Origin: Ephydatia muelleri
Taxonomy: Eukaryota; Porifera; Demospongiae; Spongillida; Spongillidae
NCBI GenBank assembly: GCA_013339895.1
Contig: JABACO010000016.1
Span: 2,995,767-3,059,766 of the forward strand
Reading direction: 5' to 3'
DNA length: 64,000 nucleotides
Positions 12,691 to 24,761 of this stretch are shown one piece after another; the first letter of the stretch is position 1, and every line of letters begins with the position of its first letter. Under the pieces are notes generated by a model, which ran no database searches, was not told the origin of the DNA, and saw only the letters and a program-made list of their open reading frames with translations. The translations under genes were made by a program, and so were the position numbers.

Positions 12691-14231
12691 TTTGGGATGC
12701 AGAAGATTGACTGTGTGTTGTTGTAGAATGTTATGCCCAGCACGTGATGATTGTTTAGTATTTGCACATGTGCTAAAGCTTGCTGCCCTTCTCGTTCCAC
12801 CTTTGGTCTGTATAGCAACCTAGTGCTGGTTGTTTGGATACGTTCAGAAGTTTGTTAGGTAGCGCAAACAAGGCTATCATGCCATCACTAGTTTTACTTA
12901 AGCCTTAGGCATCACTTTGAAACATCTATGAAGCACAAGAATGGATCTCATTTTGTCATTGTCAGAACGGTCAAAGTTCATTCTGTTGTGAAATAAAATT
13001 ATACAATGGGAATTGTACGGTTAGGTTTAGTACCATGTTTGGTGTATCAGCCTGCTGTAACCCAATAATAGACTATGTAATCTAGTATACTGAGTGTACA
13101 TTTTGCTTGTTGCATTCTGTCATTAAACGAGCTCTATATTTTTTCATCTTGTTCTTATACATGACTACACAATCATCCTATATCAGATAGTAAGTTTTTG
13201 CATGTGTAAATTTGTATTCTGTAATGATTCTTTTACATATTGACTATAATGGTGTTGAATGCTACAGTGTATGAGATAATGAAGCATGCCAATAGATTTA
13301 ATAGTGTATTGTATATTGATTTCTTCCCATTCAAAATGCATGAGACATATTTGCAACGTGTGTGCATAAGTAGTAGATAGTGGTGCAATGAATGTACAAT
13401 GCTTCCTTGTATGCTAGCGTTTTAAATGTGTCTTTGGGATGCAGAAGATTGACTGTGTGTTGTTGTAGAATTTTATGCCCAGCACGTGATCATTGTTTAG
13501 TATGTGCACATGTGCTAAAGCTTGCTGCCCTTCTCGTTCCAACTTTGGTCTCTGTATAGTAGCCTAGTGCTGGTTGTTTGGATACGTTCAGAAGTTTGTT
13601 AGGTAGCGCAAACGAGCCTATCATGCCATCACAAGTTCTCCTTAAGCCTTAGGCATCACTTTGAAACACATCTATGAAGCACAAGAATGGATGTCATTGT
13701 GTCATTGTCGGAATGGTCAACGTTCAGTCCGTTGTGAAATAAAATTTGTTTTTAGATACAAGGGGAATTGTACGGCTAAGTTTAGTACCATGTTGGGTGT
13801 ATCAGTGTACCGTAACCCAAGAATATACTAGTATACTGAGTGTACATTTTGCTTGTTGCATTCTGTCATTAAACGAGCTCTATATTTTTTCATCTTTCTC
13901 TTCTTACACAATCATCCTATATCAGGAGGTAAGTTATTTATCTGGAAATTTGTATTCTGTAATGATTCTTTTACATATTGACTATGATGGCGTGGTATTC
14001 AACGAGATAATGAAGCATGTCAATAGAGTTAATAGTGTATTGTGTATTTATTTCTTCCCATTCAAAATGCATGTGACATATTTGCAACGTGTGTACATAA
14101 GTAGTAAATAGTGGAGCAATGAATGTGCAAAGCTTCCTTGTATGCTAGCGTTTTAAATGTGTCTTTGGGATTCAGAAGATTGACTGTGTGTTGTAGAATT
14201 TTATGCCCAGCACGTGATCATTGTTTAGTAT
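12691..14231. repeat. Tandem array of 0.7-0.8 kb units, part 2
   Basis: The array resumes directly after the BEL/Pao element, with unit markers at 12761 and 13503. It stops abruptly at about 14231, just after tgtttagtatg, the point where a next unit would begin. Confidence 0.9.
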
Positions 14232-15690
14232 GTTGAAATTTATAATCTACATACAACCAGATAGATACTTCTTATTGACCAAATAAAATTATAACGTATA
14301 AAAGTCATGGCAGTTCCCCTTAAATTCACTGTCTCCACACTGTCAAAGTTTGAAATCTGGTCACACCAACAATGTTCCCTGGAGTCGTACTTGGTAGTAC
14401 GGATGGTCTCGCAGCCATTTGTATTGCCAAATACACCATTTTAACTTAGCCCCACAATACATACAATTTAAACCAGTTCTACATGTTGAAAATCCAGTTC
14501 TGCATGTTCTTACTGGCACAAACCATTAACATGATTCTAGTGCTATCCCAGCTGACGTACCGGATTGCATAACTCTAACACCATGTACTTTTTTCATGAT
14601 TTCCTCTGCCTCTATTTTTCAAGATTTGAGCATGGTCCCCAATGACACAGACCTCATTCTTTCATCCAACAACGTCATATATATGAAGTTCTATTGGGTA
14701 CAATGTTGGATTTACTAACTACACAATAGTGTTGTTCCTGAGCAATGGGAGACCCGAATGGGCTAGTAGCAACTGATGTCTCTGCATGTACTTCCAGCAC
14801 TCAATCATGCTCCATGGCTTTCATGGTCTGTGTCTTCCAGCATTGCCACACAATATGTAGCCTACAAGGAACCTACAATAAGATTGCTTCTCTACCTATA
14901 AAGAGTTGCCTCTACTGCAAGTCAACCACACAATAAATCTATGTAAATAAAGGCTGCACTCAACAACATGCACTGTGTAAGTGCTCCAGTGACCAGGACA
15001 AGAAACATGCAACTGAAAGTCTCCAATAGAAAGGATAACACGTACCTGCCTCATTATTTCCTGTACCTTACCATTAACCATGACTATGGATTGTGAAGAT
15101 AGACTTGGCCTCCTAAATCCATTGTTTGCTCCCACAAGTCTACCCTAACCAAATGTACCATTGATCCAATATGTTCTAGCATTTTAGTAGGCACACCATT
15201 CCCTCTAAATGCTACCAAAACTAATGGCTTCTGCATTGGTCGATACACAGGCATCACTCCTTGATCATCTTGGGGTGATATATTCTTTGTGCTGCCCCTT
15301 ATGGATGTGTCCTTCACCGCCTTGTGAGCAGACTATTTGCTGCTTCTGATGAGGCTCTCGACCATTTTGGATTTTGCAGATGTACCTTGTTCGTGAAATG
15401 TAATCTTGTTGACTCTACTTCAGCCTCTGCCCCCTCCCCCCCCCCCACCCAATAGAATCCACAGCAGTCACCACCTCTGTGCCATGGTTTCTTTGTCGCA
15501 GGTATCTCCACTGACAAAGTGCTTCTTAAGGTGCCCTCTTTGTGTTCACCTGTAATGGTTTGAGCCAGAGCGCGATGTCCATCGTCCAGGGAATTTCGGT
15601 GGTCGAGGAAAACTAGTACAACTCATTGACCACCCAGCCTGTGGGTCTTCTCTGATTTACACAAATCTTTCCATATCAATCGTATTCTGT
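14232..15690. other. Unrecognised decayed sequence next to the array
   Basis: Neither array unit nor ankyrin module. The minus strand has interrupted frames (about 15520-14740) with phrases such as FQLHVSCPGHW and VHLVRVDLWEQTMDLGG that look like a decayed coding sequence, but I do not recognise the family. A run of C lies at about 15437-15448. The abrupt left edge at the array boundary suggests an inserted element; I found no convincing terminal repeats. Confidence 0.4.
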
Positions 15691-16179
15691 TAGCTATTGC
15701 ATTATCTTGTTAGGAAATACATGTACAATGCATTTGTAAACATTATTTGCATCACTCCAGTGTTACAAGCATCATACCTAGCGGTCACACAATATCAGTG
15801 CTGAAATAGTTGCATAATTTATGCTGTCCCAGACTGTTGTATTGTGTCCCCTTGAATGTGGCTTTGTCATTGGACATTCGTCATCACACAAAAGAAGCAG
15901 GAATAGATACATATTCATGACACCAGGTTGAATATGGAACTGGTGGATGAAGAGTCATAGTATCAGCAATAGATGCCTGAGAAGTAGTAAACATTTATAG
16001 ATAAGAAGAAGTTACCCAATGATTGGATAGAGTGTGCACATCTATATGCTACCTTCTCTCACTGCCCTATCCTATTGTAAGTTCCATGCAGTAATGTAAA
16101 AGTTAGAAAGGATTCCTTTATAGCTACTGATGGAAAGGGGGATGTTGAACTTTATGGGTGAAACCTCTTTGATATACAG

Positions 16180-16260
16180 ACCCCTCTGGATGCTGCTGCT
16201 AGAAAAGGTGATATATCTGAGGTGGAGAGCCTTTTGAAGGATGGAGCTAATGTAAATAAT
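16180..16260 (+). CDS. Ankyrin-repeat exon
   Basis: An 81-nt exon of 27 codons between acceptor gatatacag and donor gtgagt. It reads TPLDAAARKGDISEVESLLK followed by DGANVNN, the core of one ankyrin repeat with helix-turn-helix spacing and a GANVN end. Both boundaries are in phase 0, so such exons can be added or lost without a frame change. It may be an upstream exon of gene A or a relic of an older copy; no start codon or full gene model can be traced. Confidence 0.75.
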
Positions 16261-16938
16261 GTGAGTCTCTTTCTGTGTGCAACTCCTGTCTAGTGATGAA
16301 GTTATTAGATACATTGCTATCACTCAATTTGAGACATTAGGGTCATGTCAGTCTTCAGCACTGAGGAATGTGTAATTATGTTTCACTCTATTTCCTACAT
16401 ATGTAAACATGTATATGCTGTAATTGGCCCCAGACCCTGCAGTAAAATGTGTATAACTATTTAGCTCGTTATCTATGTCTTTAGTAACTGCTCCTTTTTA
16501 TTTCCTCCTTTTTCATTTCATAACCACACAACGATCGTAACAGGGGGTAAGTTATGTTTGTGAAAGCTGAATATTTTACATATTGAGTAGAATTATGTGA
16601 CATGGGAGTACAGTGTAAGTATGGCAATGCTAGGGGAATTGGTAATGAGAAATTTTACTGTTTTTGTCTTTTTGTGTGTTCTGTTTTCCATGTCTTTCCT
16701 GTGTATGAATTGTGTAGTGTATATTGCACACAGCAGAAGATTGATTTCATAAGGACCTACACATCATTTAGGAAAACATCATGTAAGGCTCATGTCATTT
16801 TAGATGTCAAACAAGACAGCTCCTTGTTGTGTACTGCCTAAATATATTATCCTAACATAGCACTGTACGTATAAAATGGTGCCATATGTACAGGTGTAAT
16901 AGAAAGTTGGACTATTGAATCTTACATGCTGAATAGTA

Positions 16939-16945
16939 TGTGTGC

Positions 16946-16982
<37 letters not shown>

Positions 16983-17012
16983 TGTGTGTGTGTTTGTGTA
17001 TGTGTGTGTGTT

Positions 17013-17047
<35 letters not shown>

Positions 17048-17051
17048 GTGA
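16939..17051. repeat. (TG)n microsatellite with TTTG interruptions
   Basis: Almost pure TG for about 110 bp, broken by regularly spaced TTTG. Confidence 0.95.
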
Positions 17052-17858
17052 TAGTGTTTTTTCTAATGAACCCTATGCCTAGCTCCTGATCTTTGCAAAG
17101 TACATACACATGGGCTAAAGCTTGCTGCATGCTTCTTCTACTTTTGGCAGCCTTGTGATGGATTGGTGTAGTGTGCTTAGAGTGATTGCTACAGCACTGG
17201 ATGCAGTTAGTTTAATTAGCTGCTATGTTTATCCATTCCTCAATCCATTTCTGAAAACATCATTTGTCAACCTGTGCCTTAGAACCCATTGTGGCGCACC
17301 ATGACATCAACTTTCACATGTCTTATACTAATTATAGAACTGTAGTTTGTTCTGATTGGTTGCATTCTATTTTAAGGTTGTAGCTCATCAAATGCTCTAT
17401 GTAGTGGTCACGAAATCATTCTCTTGAACGAGTGCTTTAGATTTCTTATCATGTACCTGTACTTGTATATTACCATGTTAGGAGTATTGCATTTTACTCA
17501 TTACAACCCATTGAAACCATTATTTGTATCATTGCCCTCAGTGTAACAGCAATATATGTACATGGCAAATCTTCATCAGAGCTGAAATAATAGTGTAATT
17601 TATGTTGTTCCAAACTGTTGTAGTGTATCCTTGTCATTGGGTATTTGTCTTTGCACGAGAGTCATGACACCAGTTTGAAATCAATACAGGATGAAACATT
17701 AATAGAGAAGTGGGACTTACCCAATGATTAAATAGAGTGGAATCATTACTCCATTGAAAGGTCCTTGCAGTAGTGCAATGTTAAGGAATAATAGTGTACA
17801 TGTACCAATGGAAAGGGTTGGTTTGGAGTATTATGGACACCTCTTTGATGATATGTAG

Positions 17859-17939
17859 TCACCACTGCATGATGCAGCTGAAAATGGTCATACAGCTGTG
17901 GTGGAGATGCTTTTGAAAGCAGGAGCAGATGTGAATAAA
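17859..17939 (+). CDS. Ankyrin-repeat exon
   Basis: A second 81-nt, phase-0 exon after acceptor atatgtag and before donor gtaagc. It reads SPLHDAAENGHTAVVEMLLK then AGADVNK, a good ankyrin consensus. Size and boundaries match the exon at 16180, 1679 bp upstream, so the two came from duplication of an exon-intron module. Gene membership is uncertain because the region downstream is interrupted by a dead reverse-transcriptase element. Confidence 0.8.
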
Positions 17940-18340
17940 GTAAGCCATTTTTGCAACTGCTGTACAACTTACATTTATTGTGGTTTGATAATTCTGCAGA
18001 GCTGAAGCATGTGTAGATGATTGCATAACTCCCTTTTTATGCACTATGCTGTACATGCTGTGATTGTCCTCAAACCTCTTTGTATCCTGTAGGGTAAGAT
18101 ATTCTACACATTTGCATATTGTGACAATGTAGATGAAGTGCACATTTTTGATATTAATTTAGCAATATGTTGCTATCATGATGCCTATAAATTTCAGCTT
18201 TTTACTATTCTTTTTCTATTTCAATGTGAACACGCAAAAATTCTATATCAGATGGTAAGTTGAGCAGATATATGTATTTAATAGATGGAATATGCTCGTG
18301 GGGTGAGCGTAGTACAGCAGTCAGTCTTAAAGGATGATCA

Positions 18341-18422
18341 TCAACTAAAATATACATACCACTAGAAACAGTAATACTTCAGGAAGTATTACTGTTTCTA
18401 TTGTTAGGTATATTTTAGTTGA
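18341..18422. repeat. Imperfect 39-bp-arm hairpin
   Basis: Inverted arms of 39 bp (36 of 39 pairing by eye) around the 4-base loop cagg. The outer ends are tcaactaaaatatac and its complement. No coding content. It could be a tiny fold-back element. Confidence 0.85.
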
Positions 18423-19877
18423 CGGGTCTTTTCTGCATATGGTTTGTACAGAGTATAGTTTGGAGTTGAGCCACTAGGAGGGATTGAGGTGCAGAAAGAG
18501 ATAAAATAACTATGGTTGTGGATGTAGTGTTTCAGAACTTCCTATTTAAGGGCAGCCTCGTATCCTGGTAGCTCTCCAATAAGACAGTAACTATTTTGTG
18601 TTTTGATGGTTACTTTTATGTTAGTGTGTGTTGTGTGGTGTTGTACATGCGTGTGTGTATATGTGAGGGATCATGGGATCTCCCAGTGACTTCATAGGTG
18701 TGACTTGTACCCTGTGCCGTGAGACTCGGATATCATAATAATAGGTATTGTAGTCCCTTGTATAGGTGTTATGTTAATCCCATTGTAGTACTGTTGTAAA
18801 GTTCTGGATGCTCTTGCACCATCGCAGACTACTCGGGGTTCATACTGTGCGCATGGAAAGACTATAAAAGGCGGTGTGTGTGTTCAGTCTTGGTTCCTTG
18901 TTTTGATGTGATTGTGATCTATTCGTGTTTAAGCTATACCTCGGTTGTGCTATACATTTCGGCGAGCGCAAGCCTTACGTTGACCTAAGTGATCCTCCAC
19001 AGTATATATGTGTCCATGGTACAGCCAATTACAATGGCTCTGTTGCAAAGTGTGCTAGTTATATTGAGTTTTTGTATTCTTTGTTTATTAGTACATGCAC
19101 GTGTCGCTGCATGCTTCTCCTTCCACCGTTTGCCTCTATAGAAGCTACCTGCTGGTTGTAAATATATGTGGGGAGTTTCTTATCACATGATACAATGTCA
19201 AGAATATCTAGTACATATAGTTGAAGAGTTTGTACTGTATATTGGTTGGATGAATCATTTCTATGCGCATGGAAACATGCATAAACATGCTGGTGATTGT
19301 CCTATGAGCCGGTTATGTTGCATGGATCTACATGTACATGTGATACGGTAATAGTGTTTTGCAAAGTGAGCGCATATTTTGTTTCTAATTAAAATTTTGT
19401 TTGTTGCATGATGTCATTACGTCAATCCCACCACCTTCTTTTCCTATGTATGAATGTGCAAACGTCCTACACAGTTGGTAAGTTATGCATGTATGAGATC
19501 ATGGCCATGAAACGCACACATTATAAAAACTTTCCAGTACACCTAATGCTTGTGCTGAAGAGTATGGCTAATAAACATTCAGTGCCTTACAACTATTTGA
19601 CAGATAATCTGATTCTCATTGCGTGAAAATCGCTGTGTTAGACGATATTTCAGACTTGTAGAATATCAAACAAATTGAAACCTTGAAAATAAATACCAAG
19701 GTTAGGTTCTATTCGTATGATCCGATTACAATAATAAATGACTGTATAATAATAATAAATAATACTAGATGCTGTGTTGTAAGTGTAATTGAGTCAACTG
19801 GCATTGTAAAGGTTGTATGCGATTTCGGAATAAGAATGATTGTACTAACTGCCATCCAGGAAGACACGAGAGGTCAT

Positions 19878-22690
19878 AGTACAGCCCCCTTCCGCTTTGT
19901 CACAGCCTCCTCCCTTGGTGTCCCCTCCCTCCCCCTTCCTCTTCGGCATCTGTGCTCCATCATCACAGCCTCATTCCTTGCTGTCACAGCCTCCTTCATT
20001 GTTGTCAAAATCTGCTCCTTTTGCCAACACCAGAAATATTCATATGTTCACCTGCATGTGCTTCCAGCCACCTTCCCACCACAGGCCTCCCCGCCACCGC
20101 AGATGCCTTCATCGTCTTCTTCGTCGCTGTCGCAGCCTCCCTTTCCACTGCAGCTGCCTCCAACATCACAGCAGCCGTCTCCACCATTACAACTTCATCT
20201 GCTTGTCGCACATTGAGTCGGTCCTTCAGAAAGTGTTGTCCCATTCCAGAGCGCATAGCTCCGACTGCGTAGTGATCCCACCTTACTCTAAATGCCCTAA
20301 GTGTTTTTTTCTGGAGGGTTTCCTTCAGCATGGTGGCTGAACAGGATTTATTAGTTTGCCTCCTTTGTTCAGAATTGGTTGCAAACTCTAGGAAGGCATC
20401 ACACTCTCGGCACTGTAGTTCCTCGTTGCCTTACCGGCAGAAGCCCAGAATGTGGCCACATCACCCGCTATTGAGGCAACCATTGGGCCTGCTCTGCCCT
20501 CATTTGAAGAGATTTGCCAGCTCAAATGCTTCACATTATGGTTTGTCCCTAACAATACAAGACCCTATTTTTGCTAGAGCACTCTCATCAATGTTGATGT
20601 CTATCTTCGTTGACAACTCAGATGAGGCATGGCTTAAACGTTTTATGTTGCCAAAATGTGTCCTGCCCTCTCTATGAAGTAAAGGCCGTCACAGTAAACA
20701 CATTCCAATCAAAGTCTTGTGCGATCTTTGGACTAGAAAGACTCTTTGGAACCTTGCTGTGACCTACACCCAGAAAGTCCCATCACAGCAGAAGCAAGAA
20801 AACCTAAGGAACCAGTATGACTCAGTTATTTCATTAGCTAAGTTAGGTATGTATGGAAATGCATGCAGAATCCCAGTATTGGATGGGTTTGCTTCCCTAA
20901 ATAATGCTACCTAGGAGCTGCTCAAATCTAAGCACCCAAGCTCTTCTCCACCCACTTCATCAGTTGTTCCTAGCACCCAGCTGTTTCTAGGCACTGATTT
21001 CAACATAGTTTCAACACTTTTTCCTTTTCCTAAGGGCAATGCAGCTGGCCCTTCTGGCCTCAGGGTTGAACATCTCACTGATGCAGCTCATGTTTCACCT
21101 CCCATATCAATTGGCACATCCTTAAGGGACATTGTCGATCTCCTTGCAGCAGGCAAAGAAATTTCAGTTGCCAGGTTTTGGCTGGGGGATGCCTCACCGC
21201 ATTGAATAAGTTAAAGCAAGGCTCCCCACCTGATATTAGGCCCATAGCCATAGAGGAAACCTTAAAAAGACTTACTGGGAATTGTTAAAGATAAAACTTC
21301 CTGTTTCTTTGGAGCCTCTTCAGTTAGACGTAGTGTGTTCTAATGGCAGTGAGAAAGTGGTGCATGCCTTAGAAAATGCATTGAGGAATACTGTGGTCTC
21401 CTTCAGAATGCTCCATCTTTTTCCCTGAGCTCCTTCCATGGTACTATGGTACCCATCCCTATCTATGGCACCCCCTAGGCCATGTAACTTCTGAGCCAGT
21501 TGTACAGCAGGGAGATCCCTAGGCCCTTGTTCTTTGCCTTTGTTCTGCTCAAGGTCATAGCTGTCATTGATGCTGCTGATGACTGTTATCATCTTATTCT
21601 ACAGGCCTGGTACTTAGATGATGGGATGCTGGCTGGTCCCAAACATGCTGTCCTCTCCATAATTGAAGACCTCGGCCCATCATTGGGTATCTTCATCAAT
21701 TCATCCAAATGTGTAAATTTCAGCCAATGTGATGTCTCCATGTTTCTCCCTGCTGTGAAGGTTTCACACTTTCGTCACATGTGTGTTTGTGGTGCTCCTA
21801 TCGGTGACTATCTGTATTGCACAGGTTTCATTGCTACCTGAAGATGTTGCTGCTATTGACCCGTAGATGGTTTTAATCTTCTGCGCCTATGTAGCAGCTT
21901 TTGTAGGATGGTGCACCTACTGTAGCCAGGTCAAACCCCCCTCCCCCCTCAAGGTTGACTGCTGATTCTTTGAAGATGCTTGACTATAATGTTAGATGAT
22001 GCTTCTCAAAGTGTCTCTCTTTAGATCTCGCTAAGACAGCCCACTCTTGTGCTGCTTTCATTGCATCTTTGTGTTCATCTGGTTTTGCCACTGTTGATAA
22101 CATCATGAGTTCATCTCATTCATGCAGTACATACCTTTAACAGCCTAGTTTCTTCCTCAAATGCCACGGCACCAAAGTCAGCCATTAAGTCTGCCCCCTC
22201 ACAAAGGTCTCTCTCTCTCATCAGTTGGATAATTTTTCATTTAATGGCTTGTGTGGAACAGCAACTCCAGCAAACAAAGCCCGCCTCCATTCAACATCTG
22301 CTTCATTTGTCACTTCATGGAACTCAGTCTTTCCTTCAGAGATAACAGGTCTGCACTTTGATCCAAGTGAGAACAGCCATTATGTGGTGGTTGGGCTTGG
22401 ACACCTCAAGGACCTCATGCAGTCTACTCTGTCCTGATATAGCAATGGATCTACTCGGCCACCTTGCAGTGTCCTGTAGGTGTGGTGGCGATGTGGTACT
22501 CCACCATAATCAGCTGTGAGATGTCTTTGTAGACCTTTGGTCATAGGGCATACTTGGGTGCAGGTAGTTGGATGCATGCTTACAGATTCCCCCTTCAAGG
22601 ATGCTGCTATGAGAGCCATGGAAATTGATCCATCCACCTGTACTGAAATGTTACCTTCCATGACTTTGTACCCTGCGTGACAGGGTATGA
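19878..22690 (+). pseudogene. Dead non-LTR-like reverse transcriptase
   Basis: Many stops and frameshifts, but the order of conserved pieces is clear on the plus strand. A proline/serine-rich N-terminal part comes first (about 19880-20330), then a cysteine-containing segment, then GPSGLR (about 21043), a GCLTALNKLKQG and RPIAIEE block (about 21190-21260), the catalytic-type box WYLDDG (about 21608-21625), SLGIFINSSKC, and a C-terminal region with LGHLAVSCRCGGDVVLHHN (about 22450-22510). These match a reverse-transcriptase family common in marine invertebrate genomes, to the best of my memory. No terminal repeats or poly(A) tail found; 22700-23050 is probably its flank. Confidence 0.7.
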
Positions 22691-24662
22691 ATGGAGAGCA
22701 GCACCAGTGGCAAGCTTAGTGTGACATGAAAGATATTGCACTTTTTGGGCATCTGACAACTCACTAAACGTCTCATTGTACCCCAACAGCCTTGTGCTGC
22801 TTGCACCACTATTCCAAGGTCAACACTAGTTGCTGCAACAACCTTCCGATCATGAGATGGATCAGCTTGCTCTTCTTGGACTGAATGGCTTCAAGAACTG
22901 TTGCCACCTCTGGCTCAGCTGAACTCAAAATGAGAAGACTCTACTAGTAGCTCAATCTCATTCAATTGGATGTCATCATTGATTTGGCACTTCATGGATT
23001 TAGCTGAAACCTTTTCTGTGATGAGGTTACAAACGTTTTTTTGCAGGGGGATGATCCTGTGATTCTGTTGCCCTAAATCATTACACATCTACATAATTTA
23101 TGGTGCACAAATATCTTTTGTTTAGAACCACAAAGGCCACAATTGCCATTGGTGGTGTGCAATGTGGCTTCTGGAGATAGGCTATCTATTATACTTACAT
23201 GTAGGTAGCAACTGGCTAAGGTAATCATGCTCACCTTTTGAACAAAAACGGTATTTTCATACAACCTTTTTATACTGTCATTTTTGTATGTACATTTGTC
23301 ACATAGATGTGTGGTTAATTAATGTGTTAATTATTCTTATGTAATAGACCAAAAGGTGGGATTTCAAATCCCCACCCGTCCGCCAGTGGACTGATTACAA
23401 GTTACATTTCACTTTCTTAAAATCTATGCTCTCTTGAAAAATAACTGTGTAATTTAGTCTCATGCTGTTCATTTGGCTGCCTGGAAACTCATTACCAGCT
23501 TTAGTATATGCAACTCACACATGCACCCATCTATTCTACCAGAGACACTTCCTGTTGCTGAATACTACAAGCTTCTTGGCCATTGCAGGACCACAAGCAT
23601 CCATTAGGACTTTGTATTCAGTTGTCTCCACTAACCTGTTTGGACTATTAACTTGAATGGTTCCTCAACCAACAAAGGCAACAGCTTGTCACTCGTTTTG
23701 AGTCACGTATCTTGGCTGACATACTATTTGAAACAAGCTATCCACTGACCCCAGACAATCCTGTCTGTGAATGTAGCTAATGGTGATTGCAATATAACTC
23801 ACTTACCACTTATAATCAGTTAGGACAAATACCTATGTACACAATGTGATAGCCTTAACTATTTCGCGGGCAACAGCGCAATATTGCACCACACTGTGAA
23901 GCAACTTTTTCTAACCATTACCGTTTTTGGAGTCAACAATGTTTTTTTGTATCCACATGAATTGTTTACATAGAACGTTTTCCCGCAACACGGAAACATG
24001 TATTCCTCACAATACCACAATAACTGCCTATGCCTGCGAAACAGTTAAACTACTGTAGCGTATTCAATTAAATGCTATATTTGTATTTAGCAATGATTGT
24101 TTTACATGTAAATTTGGGTATAATTAAATGCTAAGCTATGGTATTACATACGGTGATGGGGTGATGGCGCTGTCTCAAGGGGTAATGTCTAGTATAGAAA
24201 TCTGTATCCAGCCGGACTTTTGGCTTGCTATTCTTTCCTGCAAATGAATTACTGCACCCAGTTATCATTGAGGCTATCTATAGCTTGGCTATTCAGAGTG
24301 GCTGGAGTGGCAGTCAGTTGGACATTGTATCAGAATAAGGGCAGCAGTTTAGGACTTTCATTATTTTCAGTGAGCTTCACACCCTGGTAGAGTGCAGTTA
24401 ATGCTTTCAGGCACTTATTACCATACTTGCATCAATGCTGTTCTGATGACGATTCCCATGAAATTACAACTCAAGCTTCACATAGACATAAGGTTTCAGT
24501 TTGATTGCATCTCGTTATGTGATTAGTGTGCTGAACATTCGTCTAATGTATATTCAATGTTGTTTATTGGATGTTAACATGCAGTTTTCAGCTCATCCAC
24601 ACATTAGCAAGTTATGATTGTCAAAGCACAATTCAGAAGTTTAACATTGTTCTCCCATGCAG
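22691..24662. other. Region without a recognised gene
   Basis: No convincing exon. The left inverted-repeat arm enters at 23642. Any 5' exons of gene A would be here or further upstream, but I cannot identify them. Confidence 0.5.
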
Positions 24663-24761
24663 TTTGGTTCTACTCCCCTTCACAAAGCTGCTGAAAAGGG
24701 TCAATATGATGTGGTGGCAGTCCTGTTATCATACAGTGCTAATGGCACTTTACAGGATAAG
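24663..24761 (+). CDS. Gene A, ankyrin exon
   Basis: A 99-nt exon, exactly one 33-residue ankyrin repeat, between acceptor catgcag and donor gtatga. It reads FGSTPLHKAAEKGQYDVVAV then LLSYSANGTLQDK. Both boundaries are phase 0, matching the next exon at 26931. It has a near-identical partner at 62867-62965 on the minus strand and a more diverged one at 34695. Confidence 0.85.

Larger units (their letters stand above)
15691..19640 (+). repeat. Old, diverged ankyrin exon/intron modules
   Basis: Two or more diverged copies of a module about 1.7 kb long. Matching stretches include 15720-15900 with 17480-17660 (ending in the tag gaaatagttgcataatttatg or its variant), exons at 16180 and 17859, and AG...GTAAGT sites at about 16545, 18250 and 19471. 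Pieces matching the 5' tandem-array unit occur at 16500-17310 and 19080-19500. This links the array and the ankyrin locus. No long reading frame occurs apart from the exons listed separately; a third exon may have been lost near 19600. Confidence 0.65.

Noticed and set aside
14232..15520. Minus-strand gene in the unrecognised block
   Set aside because: Frames are short and broken and no family motif is secure, so it is kept only as unrecognised sequence.
18769..18956. Possible solo LTR or promoter with actataaaaggcg at about 18862
   Set aside because: A TATA-like box and TG...CA ends can be drawn, but there is no second copy, no target duplication and no downstream element.
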